DNA of 64,000 bases from Sphingomonas zeae (GCF_014197135.1 NZ_JACIFA010000010.1:84735-148734), one strand, 5' to 3'; positions 33,013 through 41,701 are shown, numbered from the stretch's first letter. The notes: generated from the sequence alone by a model not told the origin. Made by a program: numbers and translations.

Positions 33013-34286
33013 TGATTCCCCCCATTGGGCGCACGAGCGGTCAGTCGCTCCACTTGCGCGCGGGCATTCTGGTAATTGGCAAGCGCGTCGATCGCGGCGA
33101 CCCGCGTTTCGGCGAGCGTGCGTTCAGCATCGAGCAATTCGAGCTGGCCGAACTTGCCCTCGCGATAGCCGATCCGCGCGATGCGGGCGGCCTCCTGTGC
33201 AGCCGCCAGCGCCGGCCCCGACGCCGCACGAGCCGTCGTTGCGGCATTGGCCGCCTGCGCCTGCGCGTCCGTGATCGCCTGTTCGATGTCGAGCGCGGTC
33301 ACGCGGCGCTGCGCATCCGCCTGGGTCCGCTGCGCGGTCGCCTGCGCAATCGCGGCGCGACCATTGTTGAACACCGGGATCGGGATCGACACGCTGAACA
33401 CCGCCGCCATGTCGTTGGTCGCTTCCAGGCGGCGGATCGACGGCCCGACGTTCAGGTCAGGCACGCGATTGGCGCGCGCGAGCCGCACGCCGGCTTCGGC
33501 AATGGAGAAATCCGCGTTGGCTGCCGCCAGCGCGAGTGTGCCGGTCGTGTTGACCGGTGCCAACGGCCCATAGACGTTCACACCGGGAAGGCGATCGAGC
33601 AGCGTGTCATCGAGCAGGCCGTCGATCGGCCGTCCGATCCGACGCGCCAGATTGGCGCGGGCCGCCTCGGCCAAGCGAAGCTGCCGCTCCACATTGGCGT
33701 CGGCATTGATACGCGCGACATCCGCGCGCTGTTGCTCGAGTGGCGATGCCCGCCCTGCCTGCACGCGAACGCTCGCGGCCCGCAGCGCATCGCTGGCGAT
33801 CCGGGCCTGATCGCGGGCTGTCATTACCCGGCGATCGGCCGCGACCGCTTCGACATAGAGCTGCGTTACCTGAAGCCGGACATCCGCCGCGATGATCGCG
33901 GCCTGGATCTCGGCCCGGGACAATTGCGCATTGGCGACCGCGACGCGGGCGCCGCGCTTGCCGCCTAGCTCGATCGGGATCGCAAAGCCGACCGTGGTTT
34001 CCGCGCTGCGGACCCCCCGATACGGCCCGGAGCCGATGACATTCTCGACTTGGCCTTGAACCACCGGATTGGGCCGCAAGCCGGCGACTGTGCGACCTGC
34101 ACGGGCCGCGTCGATTCCAGCTGTCGCCGCTTCCGCAGCAGGGGCCGAACCGCCCGCTGCACTGACCGCTTGGTCAAGCGTGTAGACCGGCGCATCCTGC
34201 GCAACAGGCGCGGACGGTCCGACCTGCGCCTGCGCCATCGTGGCGCAAGACGCTGCGGCCAGCATGGCCGCGAGGATACGATTCAT
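33009..34286 (-). CDS. czcC: CzcC-family outer-membrane efflux channel
   Basis: 425 residues, TolC-like. Signal peptide to about residue 20 (AMLAAASCATMAQA). Two internally related halves of coiled-coil helices with the LPNPVVQGQVENV-type segment at 65-75 and VPDLNVGPSIRRLEATND at about 270. AGGAG lies ten bases before ATG 34286. First of the czcCBA trio; the small secreted protein 34347-34676 is just upstream. Confidence 0.93.
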   Translation of the reverse strand: MNRILAAMLAAASCATMAQAQVGPSAPVAQDAPVYTLDQAVSAAGGSAPAAEAATAGIDAARAGRTVAGLRPNPVVQGQVENVIGSGPYRGVRSAETTVGFAIPIELGGKRGARVAVANAQLSRAEIQAAIIAADVRLQVTQLYVEAVAADRRVMTARDQARIASDALRAASVRVQAGRASPLEQQRADVARINADANVERQLRLAEAARANLARRIGRPIDGLLDDTLLDRLPGVNVYGPLAPVNTTGTLALAAANADFSIAEAGVRLARANRVPDLNVGPSIRRLEATNDMAAVFSVSIPIPVFNNGRAAIAQATAQRTQADAQRRVTALDIEQAITDAQAQAANAATTARAASGPALAAAQEAARIARIGYREGKFGQLELLDAERTLAETRVAAIDALANYQNARAQVERLTARAPNGGNQ

Positions 34287-34346
34287 GAAAATAGGACTCC
34301 TGACGATGATCGACAGGGGCGCGCCAACGCACGCCCAAATCGGACG

Positions 34347-34676
34347 TCAGGCTTGGGGGGGCCTCAAATGGACCATGCCGGTGCGGCCGTCGAGCGACGC
34401 AGAGGCGGAGATTGTCGGCTTGGGCACTGTGAGGACGGGGGTATATTCCATCGTCGTGCGCGCAGGCGCGCCGACGTCGTGTCCGTGACAATAATTGTGA
34501 TGATGCGGGACATTCTTGTCCGAGTCCGATGGCACCTGATCGATGTCACCGGCGGTATGGACCGTGAACTCAATGCCCGCGATGCTTCCCCCCGCCAGAT
34601 CGGCGGCATGGGCCATGCCGGAGAAGCTGGTCAGGACCAGCATCAGGCATGTCAGGAAAGGCAAAAAGGCTCGCAC
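34347..34676 (-). CDS. Small secreted His-containing protein of the czc operon
   Basis: 109 residues, GTG start. Signal peptide (FLPFLTCLMLVLTSFSGMAHA), then a mature chain with the metal-ligand cluster NVPHHHNYCHGHD near residues 55-67. I do not recognise a named family. Small periplasmic His-rich proteins (CzcI/CzcE-like in position) often precede czcCBA and modulate or sense metal. Sixty bases before czcC, so probably in the same transcript. Confidence 0.65.
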   Translation of the reverse strand: MRAFLPFLTCLMLVLTSFSGMAHAADLAGGSIAGIEFTVHTAGDIDQVPSDSDKNVPHHHNYCHGHDVGAPARTTMEYTPVLTVPKPTISASASLDGRTGMVHLRPPQA

Positions 34677-34716
34677 TAGCTTGCCTCTATCACGGAAGGG
34701 TTTTCATGTCATTGCA

Positions 34717-36684
34717 CTAATTCGAACCAAGGGTCACTGAGCCGGAACCCGAGCGGGATCGGTCGCGCCCGTTCCAGGCGAACCCGACCGCAATGGCGAC
34801 CGCCATCAGGAGTTGCGCCAGCACCGATTGCCAAGTGGGAAACACGCCGAGCATCGACAGCCGTGGCACGTCCGCGAGCGGTGCGATGTTGATAAGGCCG
34901 GCTTCCTGGAGCGCGGCGACGCCTTTACCCGCCAGCACGACGGTCAGGACCGCCATGAGCCAGGAGCTATAGCGGAAGAACTGCGCGATCGGCAGCTTGC
35001 GACTGTAGCGAAGCATGGCCCAAGCGATCAGGCTGAGCAGTCCAATCGCCGACCCGGCCCCCGCGAGAAGCATCCCGTTGTCACCTTGCGCCGAAAGCGC
35101 GGCATAGAACAGGATCGTCTCGAAGACCTCGCGATAAACTACGACGAACGCCAGCCCGAACAGGAACCAGCCCGACCCGCCCGAGAGCGCCCGCGACATC
35201 TTCTCGCGAATATAGCGCTGCCACTGATCGGCCTGCGCCTTGCCGTGCATCCAAATCCCGACCGAGAGCAGCACGACCGCGGCGAACAGCGAGCCAAACC
35301 CTTCCGTCAGCTCCCGGCTCGCACCGCTGATCCCGATCGCATAGGTGGCGACCGCCCAGGTGATCCCGCCCGCGATGATCGCGCTGACCCAGCCGCCATG
35401 CACGTACCGCAGCGCCTCGCCGCGCTCGGCTTTACGCAGGAACGCGATCATGGCGACGACGATGAGCAGGGCTTCGAGCCCTTCACGCAGCAGGATCGTG
35501 AACGCGCCCAGGAACGTGGACGCCTCGGTGGCGGCATCGGGCGCGAGCGCCGCTTCTGCATCATCGAAAAAGCCGCCCAGCACCGTGACCTTCTCCGCGA
35601 GATCATCGGGCGATGCGCCCCGGTCGATCGCGGCGCGGAACTCCCCCATGGCGCCCTCGATTCGGCCCATCAGCGTCGCGTCGCGCGCGGTGAGCGTTGG
35701 TTCGATCGGCTCGAACCCATCGAGATAGGCTGACAGCGCCAGCTCTTTTGCCATCCGCGCATCGCCACGCCGGGCAGCGGCCACGCTTTCGGCGAGTTTG
35801 GCGCGGGCGACCGCGAGCGAGCCGGGAGCCTGTTGCATCACCTGTTCAGGGTGGCGACGCAGGAACGCGAGCACGGCGTCAGCCTTGGCGTCGCCGATCG
35901 CCGCGCCGAGCGCGGCCGGGGTGAGTGCGACCAGGGTTTTCAGGTCCGGGATGCGACGGCGAAGGGTCGGATCGGATTTCCACAGCCGCTCGCCTTCGCG
36001 CGCCTGCGCGTCCGTGAAGGCGAAGCTCCCGGCTCGGAATGCTACCGCCCAGCGCTGATCGTTCGGCAGATCGGCGAAGCTCTGCATCGCCGTCCCGTCG
36101 ATGCCCTGCGTCACCACCTGATAGAGCGCGAAGACGCTGCGCTGGCGCGCACGTTCGGCATCGGTAAAGGCGATCGGGGGTGTCGCGAGCTTGGCGGCGT
36201 CGGGGCCACGGCCGTTGCCCGTCATGCCGTGACAGGACGCGCAGGATTGTTGGAACAGGGCATGGCCGGAGACGAGGTTCGGAGCCTTATCGGGCGCGAG
36301 CGGCACCGGGTAGGCGCGCAGCAGATCGGCCGCGAGCCCGTGCGCCAGTGTTGCCACCTGTTCAGTCGATCCCTTTTCCGCGATTACCGCTTGGAGGTTG
36401 GCGGCCCGCTGAATGAGGGCTTGGCGCTCCGGCTTCGCCGGCAGGCCTTGAAGCCGTGTCGAGACCGACGCGGCAAACTCATTCATTTCGGCGTATTCCG
36501 ACGCGCTCTTGATCCGACCGTTCGCGACCGCGCCTCCATAATCGACGGCCATATAGTCGAGCAGCCGCCATGCGGTTTGCACGTCGCCGGGTTCGGCGAA
36601 TGCCGCAGCAGGGATCAGCAGCGCAGCGAGCGCGGCGAGCAGCCGCAGCGAGAGCATTGCCCGGATCAAGGTGAGCAGACGCAC
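34717..36684 (-). CDS. Cytochrome c-FTR1 iron permease fusion
   Basis: 655 residues. Signal (LRLLAALAALLIPAAAFA), helical region, then a c-type haem site CASCHGMTGNGRG near residue 152. After a second helical domain comes the FTR1 permease (about 385-640), with the REGLEALLIVVAM motif of the first RExxE and a second VYREVFETILF RExxE. FTR1 permeases import Fe(III) made by an oxidase; here a fused cytochrome c could serve that redox step. Located between the CDF gene (overlap at 36684) and the czc operon. Confidence 0.88.
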   Translation of the reverse strand: MRLLTLIRAMLSLRLLAALAALLIPAAAFAEPGDVQTAWRLLDYMAVDYGGAVANGRIKSASEYAEMNEFAASVSTRLQGLPAKPERQALIQRAANLQAVIAEKGSTEQVATLAHGLAADLLRAYPVPLAPDKAPNLVSGHALFQQSCASCHGMTGNGRGPDAAKLATPPIAFTDAERARQRSVFALYQVVTQGIDGTAMQSFADLPNDQRWAVAFRAGSFAFTDAQAREGERLWKSDPTLRRRIPDLKTLVALTPAALGAAIGDAKADAVLAFLRRHPEQVMQQAPGSLAVARAKLAESVAAARRGDARMAKELALSAYLDGFEPIEPTLTARDATLMGRIEGAMGEFRAAIDRGASPDDLAEKVTVLGGFFDDAEAALAPDAATEASTFLGAFTILLREGLEALLIVVAMIAFLRKAERGEALRYVHGGWVSAIIAGGITWAVATYAIGISGASRELTEGFGSLFAAVVLLSVGIWMHGKAQADQWQRYIREKMSRALSGGSGWFLFGLAFVVVYREVFETILFYAALSAQGDNGMLLAGAGSAIGLLSLIAWAMLRYSRKLPIAQFFRYSSWLMAVLTVVLAGKGVAALQEAGLINIAPLADVPRLSMLGVFPTWQSVLAQLLMAVAIAVGFAWNGRDRSRSGSGSVTLGSN

Positions 36685-37310
36685 TACCGCTCTCCCAGTT
36701 CGCGCCGAGCGCCAGTGACGATTTCATAAGCGGAGTGGAGGAACAGGAGGGCGATGAGGCCGGCGACGGCGAGGTCCGGCCAGGCGCTTCCTGTCCACGC
36801 CACCAGACCGGCCGCGGCGATCACCGCGACATTGGCGAGCGCGTCGTTGCGGCTGAACAGCCAGATCGCGCGAACATTGGCGTCCCCTTCCCGGAAACGC
36901 GCAAGCACCAAGGCGGACACGACATTGATCGCGAGCGCGACAACGCCGATTGTGCCCATCAGTTCGGCATCCGGCGCGGTTGCGTTCAGGGCGCGCCAAA
37001 TCGCGAAACCGATTACGCCCACGCCAAGCGCACCGAGAAACAACCCCTGCGTCAGCGCGACCTTTGCCCTCGCCCGTGCGGACCAGGCAAGCGCGAGAAG
37101 ACCGATAAGGCTGATCGACCCGTCCCCGAGAAAATCGAGGGAATCCGCTTTCAGCGCTTGGCTATCGGCGATGAACCCGCCGAACAGCTCGGCGACTCCG
37201 AAGCCGAGGTTGAGCACCACGACGGTCAGCAGCGCACGGCGATAGGCCGGATCGGTTTGCGCGCGCGCGGGCTCCCCGTGGCACCCGCAGCTTTCGGTAG
37301 AAGCATTCAT
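36684..37310 (-). CDS. CDF-family cation efflux protein (operon head)
   Basis: 208 residues from ATG 37310 (AAGGAAGG seven bases upstream). A Cys-rich N-terminus (ESCGCHGE) precedes six TM helices. Metal-site motifs: KADSLDFLGDG in TM2 and FSRNDALANVAVI in TM5, the D..D and N-D pairs of CDF pumps. Exports Zn/Co/Cd-type ions by proton exchange. First gene of the long minus-strand series and divergent from a MerR-family gene 75 bases away. Confidence 0.88.
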   Translation of the reverse strand: MNASTESCGCHGEPARAQTDPAYRRALLTVVVLNLGFGVAELFGGFIADSQALKADSLDFLGDGSISLIGLLALAWSARARAKVALTQGLFLGALGVGVIGFAIWRALNATAPDAELMGTIGVVALAINVVSALVLARFREGDANVRAIWLFSRNDALANVAVIAAAGLVAWTGSAWPDLAVAGLIALLFLHSAYEIVTGARRELGER

Positions 37311-37317
37311 GCGGCCT

Positions 37318-37348
37318 TCCTTACCACCTCCAGTCGCTGTAGAAGCAA
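37318..37348 (-). promoter_or_regulatory. Possible MerR-type promoter for the CDF/FTR1/czc operon
   Basis: On the minus strand TTGCTT (37348-37343) and TAAGGA (37323-37318) are 19 bases apart, the long spacing MerR regulators need. An imperfect CTACAG-CGA-CTGGAG dyad lies between. The -10 would be only seven bases before the start codon and overlaps the ribosome-binding site, so this is tentative. Confidence 0.4.
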
Positions 37349-37385
37349 GCGAAATGTGCGACACGTTCGCATTAGCAAGGATGGC

Positions 37386-37805
37386 ATGATGAAGCCGGTG
37401 ATGATTGGGCAGCTCGCCAGCGAGACGTCGACAAAAGTGACGACGATCCGGTTTTATGAGTCGATCGGGTTGCTGCGCTCCGCCCCGCGCACGGCGTCGG
37501 GCCGTAGAACCTATGATGCCAGCGACATCGAGCGTTTGCACTTCATCCGCAACGGTCGCCGGCTCGGCTTTTCGGTCGACGAAATACGATCGTTGATGGG
37601 GCTGGCGCAGAACCCGGACCAGGATTGTGGTGCCGCCTCAGCTATCGCTGCTCAGCACCTCAAGGATGTTGAGGAGAGGCTGGCGCAACTCGCGGTGTTG
37701 CGGGATGAGTTGGCAATGCTCAGCCAGAGCTGCACCAAGGCGCGCATGGCCGATTGTCGGATCATGAAGGCGATCGGCAAAGGCCACCCTCAAGCCGATC
37801 AGTAA
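37386..37805 (+). CDS. MerR-family metal-responsive regulator
   Basis: 139 residues from ATG 37386 (a second ATG follows directly). HTH at 6-25 (IGQLASETSTKVTTIRFYE), wing PRTASGRRTYDASDIERL, long dimer helix, then metal-loop cysteines C81, C116 and C124 as in CadR/ZntR/PbrR/MerR-type sensors of soft or divalent metals. Divergent from the CDF-FTR1-czc series, which it probably activates. Its last seven bases overlap the stop of the convergent protease gene. Confidence 0.88.
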   Translation: MMKPVMIGQLASETSTKVTTIRFYESIGLLRSAPRTASGRRTYDASDIERLHFIRNGRRLGFSVDEIRSLMGLAQNPDQDCGAASAIAAQHLKDVEERLAQLAVLRDELAMLSQSCTKARMADCRIMKAIGKGHPQADQ

Positions 37806-39001
37806 TAGTCGGCTAGCCTGAGGTCGCGCACATCACCCGAGGCTATCGTCAGCTTTACGAGGGTGCCAGCAGGCCGGGAGCGCACTTGCCAGAGCTCCCC
37901 ACGCGTATAGTTCGCATCGATCGAATGGCCGTTCACCGCCACGATCCGGTCGCCAACCGCCCAGCCAGCCTTTTCCGCGGGACTGTTCGCCGCCACATGA
38001 ACGACGGTGAGCGCCGTTGGTGAGGCTGCGAGGCCAAGGCCGCTACGGTCCTTCAGCATCGGCAGGCGACGACGAGGACCGAGTGGCCGGAGCCACACGA
38101 ATCCGGCGGTCACGTCGAACACCACGTCGAATTGAGCGATCAGCGGTAGGCCGACATTGCCAACCGTGCTGGTGGAGAGCCAAGCTCTCATCCCGAGTGT
38201 GGGGACGTTCGAGACGCCAAGCCCTTCAATGTTGATGTTCTGGGTTGTGAAAGCATCGTTGACCCGCACGCCATCGACGCCGCCGATCGCCGCGGTCGAG
38301 ACGAGCTTCCCGTTCAACAGCCCTTGATCGCGGGCATAGGCCGACGAGAGCATCAGCGCGGCCGAGCTGCCAAGATCGATCATCAAGGGCACGGGAGACA
38401 GGCCCTCGACGGAGGCCCGGATGAACAGCTCCTGCTTGGCACCGCGTCCGAGCGCGACAGCGCGCCAGTCGGGGCCGGCGAGAAACGTGCCTGACTTGAC
38501 GACCGCCATACGCCTGTTCGCGAAATCGAGCGCGATGCAGCTGCCCGTGAACATATCGGCACCGAGGAGAACGTCGATCGGTCGTCCGAAGGCCGCCGAC
38601 ACTGAACTCAGATCACCAACAACGGCAAAGGGTAAGCGACGGGTTTCGCGGGCGAGCTGTACGTCGATGTCGCGGACCAGCAGCACCGGGGCCTTGGCGC
38701 TCAGCCCGCTAATCATGCGCCGCTCACCATTGTTCAAGCCGAGCTTCGTCGCGAGCGCCGTGCTCATGATCGACGCGCCGCTGCCACTGTCGAGCACCGC
38801 CCGCGCCGGCACTCCGCGCACTTGTGCCGAAACAAGGAGGGTATCACCCGTGCCGACTTCCAGCGGCTCCCATTCGAGGTGAGCCGCGCCGAAGTTCCAC
38901 GAGGCCGCAGACCGGGAAGTCTGTCGCGCGAGCGTTGGAGAACCGAGCACCAAGCCGGTTCCACAGGCCACCAGCCGCGCCACTAATGAGCGTCGAGACA
39001 T
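37799..39001 (-). CDS. Secreted retropepsin-like aspartyl protease with C-terminal PDZ domain
   Basis: 400 residues from ATG 39001. Signal with SRRSLVARLVA, Tat-like twin arginine. Two aspartyl-protease-like lobes: active-site type ARAVLDSGSGASIM near residue 65 and PLMIDLGSSAALML near 205, each with D-(S/L)-G-S. A PDZ domain closes the protein (about 320-395: GLAASPTALTVVHVAANSPAEKAGWAVGDRIVAVNG). Such proteins are periplasmic. A substrate is not evident. Convergent with the MerR gene by seven bases. Confidence 0.8.
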   Translation of the reverse strand: MSRRSLVARLVACGTGLVLGSPTLARQTSRSAASWNFGAAHLEWEPLEVGTGDTLLVSAQVRGVPARAVLDSGSGASIMSTALATKLGLNNGERRMISGLSAKAPVLLVRDIDVQLARETRRLPFAVVGDLSSVSAAFGRPIDVLLGADMFTGSCIALDFANRRMAVVKSGTFLAGPDWRAVALGRGAKQELFIRASVEGLSPVPLMIDLGSSAALMLSSAYARDQGLLNGKLVSTAAIGGVDGVRVNDAFTTQNINIEGLGVSNVPTLGMRAWLSTSTVGNVGLPLIAQFDVVFDVTAGFVWLRPLGPRRRLPMLKDRSGLGLAASPTALTVVHVAANSPAEKAGWAVGDRIVAVNGHSIDANYTRGELWQVRSRPAGTLVKLTIASGDVRDLRLADYY

Positions 39002-39263
39002 ACCGATTGCTTCAACACGGGCCGTCAAAAAGCCACCTCCAGCCCCCCGTCCGCAGGAGAGCAAATTGCGGTTACATGCTCTAGCAACTGGAGGAGCAAG
39101 GGTTTTTGAAGCGCCCGAAATGCTATCCTGTTCAAATGCCCTCTCGAAAATGAGCAGTTGAGGCAGGTCAGGAACCGGTCGAATAAGACCGAAGTAGGCA
39201 ATTTCGCTTGCGCGACCTTGGCGAGCAGGACCCCAGTTCACGAAGAAACGTGAAGCTATCGCC

Positions 39264-39485
39264 TCACCCGCAGCAGCCCGCCACAGTCCCGTTTGCTTTC
39301 GCTTCCTGGATCGGAGGGCATGGGACATCGCCAAATGAGCAGAACACGCAGCAGTCGCCAGCCAGGGGCCGCAGCACCACCGCGCAATGCCGGCAATCAT
39401 AGAAGAATTGGCAGGCGTTGGTGGGCATCCTTTCGGTGGCCACCCCGCCGCATTTGGGACAGGTCAGGGTTGAGGTGAGCTGCAT
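39264..39485 (-). CDS. GDCCVxC-domain small metal protein of the mer unit
   Basis: 73 residues. Its ATG overlaps the merT stop (TGATG). CPKC near residue 9, CRHC near 33, then the family signature GDCCVFCSFGDVPCPP and a final CC pair: ten cysteines in all. GDCCVxC proteins accompany mercury genes and probably bind Hg(II) through the double-Cys pairs. Function is inferred from this association. Confidence 0.85.
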   Translation of the reverse strand: MQLTSTLTCPKCGGVATERMPTNACQFFYDCRHCAVVLRPLAGDCCVFCSFGDVPCPPIQEAKANGTVAGCCG

Positions 39486-39901
39486 CAGGAAAGCGCGTTC
39501 ATCAGCGGCGCTTCTAGGAGGTCCCAGGCGAACGCGATAAGCGTCAGAACCGTTCCGATCGCGAGCAGGATAGGTGTCGCGCGCGAGGGCAGCGGCATTG
39601 TGCAGGACCGGTCCCCAGCACAGGACCTCCGCCGCTGCGCGTAGGCCCACCACCCAGCAGCCAAGCCGATGAGGGAGGTCGCCGTTAGCGGCCACCGTAG
39701 TGGTATCAGCGCGGCGAAGTTGCTGGACAGGCCCGCCCCCAGGCCGAGCGCCGCGAGTGCGAGGGGCAGGACGCAGCATGACGCCGCAGCTAGAACAGCG
39801 GCTAAGCTCGCAAGCGCGCCGAGGGCGGATAGCCCCGTGTCGGCGCGACGTCGTGACGTTGGTGCGCCTAGGGGTTCACGCGGGATGGTCTCTTGGTTCA
39901 T
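39485..39901 (-). CDS. merT: MerT-type mercuric ion transporter
   Basis: 138 residues with three TM helices. ASCCVLPLALAALG at 40-53 holds the Cys pair in TM1 that receives Hg(II). A second Cys pair sits on the cytosolic loop (RRRSCAGDRSC, about 92-99). It has an extended N-terminus (about 25 residues) before TM1. Brings Hg(II) into the cytosol, normally for MerA, which is not in this window. Divergent from merR across a clear mer-type operator. Confidence 0.88.
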   Translation of the reverse strand: MNQETIPREPLGAPTSRRRADTGLSALGALASLAAVLAAASCCVLPLALAALGLGAGLSSNFAALIPLRWPLTATSLIGLAAGWWAYAQRRRSCAGDRSCTMPLPSRATPILLAIGTVLTLIAFAWDLLEAPLMNALS

Positions 39902-39925
39902 CTATCGCCTCTAGCGGGTTAGCCC

Positions 39926-39956
39926 GTTATGCATCCTGTAGTGACTACAGGAGCAA
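39926..39956 (-). promoter_or_regulatory. merT promoter/operator for MerR
   Basis: -35 TTGCTC (39956-39951) and -10 CATAAC (39931-39926) are separated by exactly 19 bases. The spacer holds a perfect dyad CCTGTAGT-G-ACTACAGG (39935-39942 and 39944-39951). This is the classical MerR arrangement, with merR reading the other way eight bases beyond. Confidence 0.85.
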
Positions 39957-39963
39957 GCAATAT

Positions 39964-40380
39964 ATGCGCGTTGAGGAAAGCATCACGATCGGCGAGCTGT
40001 CTCGCCGGACTGGCGTGAATATCGAGACGATCCGGTACTTCGAGCGCGTTGGTGTTCTCGCAACGCCACCCCGCACAAGCGGCGGGCGGCGGGTATATGG
40101 GACCGGTCACGTCCGCGCACTTGGGTTCGTCCGTCGCGCGCGCGAACTCGGCTTCTCCCCGGCCGAGGTGCGCGCGATCCTGTCTCTTGGCGGTTCTGCG
40201 CAGGCGTCATGCAGTGAGGTCCGCGAGATCGCGGCTCACCATCTAGAGCGTGTGCGCGCTAAGATGGAGGATCTGGCGCAACTAGAAAGCCTGCTGGCTG
40301 CGACCATCGACCGTTGCGAAGGCGACGGGGCGGCGAGGTGCGCCGTGATCGACTTGCTGAACCAACATTCGACTGCGTAG
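39964..40380 (+). CDS. merR: Mercury-responsive regulator MerR
   Basis: 138 residues. HTH ITIGELSRRTGVNIETIRYFE, wing PPRTSGGRRVYGTGHV, then C83, C118 and C126, at or next to the three Hg-binding cysteines of Tn501 MerR (C82, C117, C126, recalled). Divergent from merT with the operator between them, supporting mercury rather than another metal. Represses without Hg and underwinds the 19-base-spacer promoter when Hg binds. Confidence 0.9.
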   Translation: MRVEESITIGELSRRTGVNIETIRYFERVGVLATPPRTSGGRRVYGTGHVRALGFVRRARELGFSPAEVRAILSLGGSAQASCSEVREIAAHHLERVRAKMEDLAQLESLLAATIDRCEGDGAARCAVIDLLNQHSTA

Positions 40381-40453
40381 ATGTCGCATCGCACCCCGTA
40401 CTCGCGCAAACGGTCGATAACGGAGCCGATCACCATCACCACGGCACGCGGCC

Positions 40454-41701
40454 CTAGCCACCTATGTGGACGTTGCGCATCACGAAGCCGCTTTTCGGAA
40501 GCGCTGGCAGCCTGGCGAAATCGATGCTCAGGTCTTGGTCCGGTACGTCATAGCGCATCGCGTTGACGAGGAGGTGTGCCGCCACCTTCATGATCGCGAG
40601 GACGATCCATTCGCCGGGACAGCGATGGCCGAGATAGTGATCGCCGCCGCCCTGCGGAATGAAGTTGAAGGAGTCTTCGTCCCAAGCCCTGAAACGCTCA
40701 GGGCGAAACTCCTGGGGGTCGGCCCAGGTCGCTGCGTCGTGATTGCTCCCATAAAGGTCTAGCACCACTTGACGCCCTTCCGGAAAGGCCATCCCCTCCC
40801 ACTCGAAATCTTGGCTCGCGCGCGCCACCACAGCGGGAAAGAAGGGATAGAATCGGCGGACCTCTTGGACGAAGAGCTCGGCATAGTCCGGCTGCTGAAC
40901 CAAGGCCGCCCTGATCCCTGAACAGGTTTGCAGCGCGTGGGCGACGAAGGTGATGTACACTGCGATCGCGACGGTCGGGCGAAGGACATTTACCAGTTCG
41001 ACCGCTGCGACGTGCGGCGAAAGAAGATCGTCGTGCCGGTCGCGATGCCAGGCTATCGCGTAAGCCGCGGTCCCCGAGCCCGAGCCGATGCTCCCGGCCC
41101 GAATGCCTTCAATGATCCGCTTCGCCCATGCGTCGACGCGACGACGGGCCAGCCGTGACCAAAGATGCCTTGGGCTCGCCGAGCCGGCGGCGTCGAACAG
41201 CGCCCGCAGCTCGCCCGCGCGGTTGCCGGCTTCATCGTCCGGAAGAGGAACTCCCGCCCAAGCGCATACCGCTCGCGTCAGCGGCTCATGCAACTCGTCA
41301 TAGAAGACGATCTCTCCTTTGCGCGTCCAGCCCGGCACCGCCCTGCGCCACTCGGCCTCGAACAATTGCGCCAGCGCCCGCACGCGCTCTGGTGTCATCA
41401 GGCCCATGAACATCTGCTTGCGGTGCCGATGGGTCTCGCCGTCCAGACCCTGAACGCCGCCTTGGCCCAGCAGTGTCTTCTGAATAGCGACCGGCATGGC
41501 ACCTTCGCGCTCGAAGCGGGTCGTATCGTAGAAGATTTCGGCGGCCTTGGCCCCCTTAAGGCAGTTGGTCTTTTTCAGCAGGAAACGGGATTCAAAAGCG
41601 TTTGCGCCTAGGCGCTGGCACTGCCTGGAGATGAACCGATAGGGATCGGCGAGGAGAGAAAGGGTTTCGTCCGGGCCTTTCGTGTGTGGTGTCTTAGGCA
41701 T
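40454..41701 (-). CDS. cyp152B1: CYP152-family fatty-acid alpha-hydroxylase (peroxygenase), P450-SPalpha-like
   Basis: 415 residues, no redox-partner need expected. The haem-ligand loop GHRCPGEW places the Cys at residue 361, and R241-P242 (NVLRPTVA) replaces the usual acid-alcohol pair. In P450-SPalpha (CYP152B1) of Sphingomonas paucimobilis these are also C361 and R241, and the length is also 415; the sequence looks near-identical from memory. The Arg pairs with the fatty-acid carboxylate, letting H2O2 drive alpha-hydroxylation. It stands alone, facing merR, and has no evident tie to metals. Confidence 0.93.
   Translation of the reverse strand: MPKTPHTKGPDETLSLLADPYRFISRQCQRLGANAFESRFLLKKTNCLKGAKAAEIFYDTTRFEREGAMPVAIQKTLLGQGGVQGLDGETHRHRKQMFMGLMTPERVRALAQLFEAEWRRAVPGWTRKGEIVFYDELHEPLTRAVCAWAGVPLPDDEAGNRAGELRALFDAAGSASPRHLWSRLARRRVDAWAKRIIEGIRAGSIGSGSGTAAYAIAWHRDRHDDLLSPHVAAVELVNVLRPTVAIAVYITFVAHALQTCSGIRAALVQQPDYAELFVQEVRRFYPFFPAVVARASQDFEWEGMAFPEGRQVVLDLYGSNHDAATWADPQEFRPERFRAWDEDSFNFIPQGGGDHYLGHRCPGEWIVLAIMKVAAHLLVNAMRYDVPDQDLSIDFARLPALPKSGFVMRNVHIGG

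Noticed and set aside
34347..34676. DUF2946-type copper protein
   Set aside because: Size and signal fit, but the conserved cysteine pattern is not seen; only a His cluster. Left unassigned.
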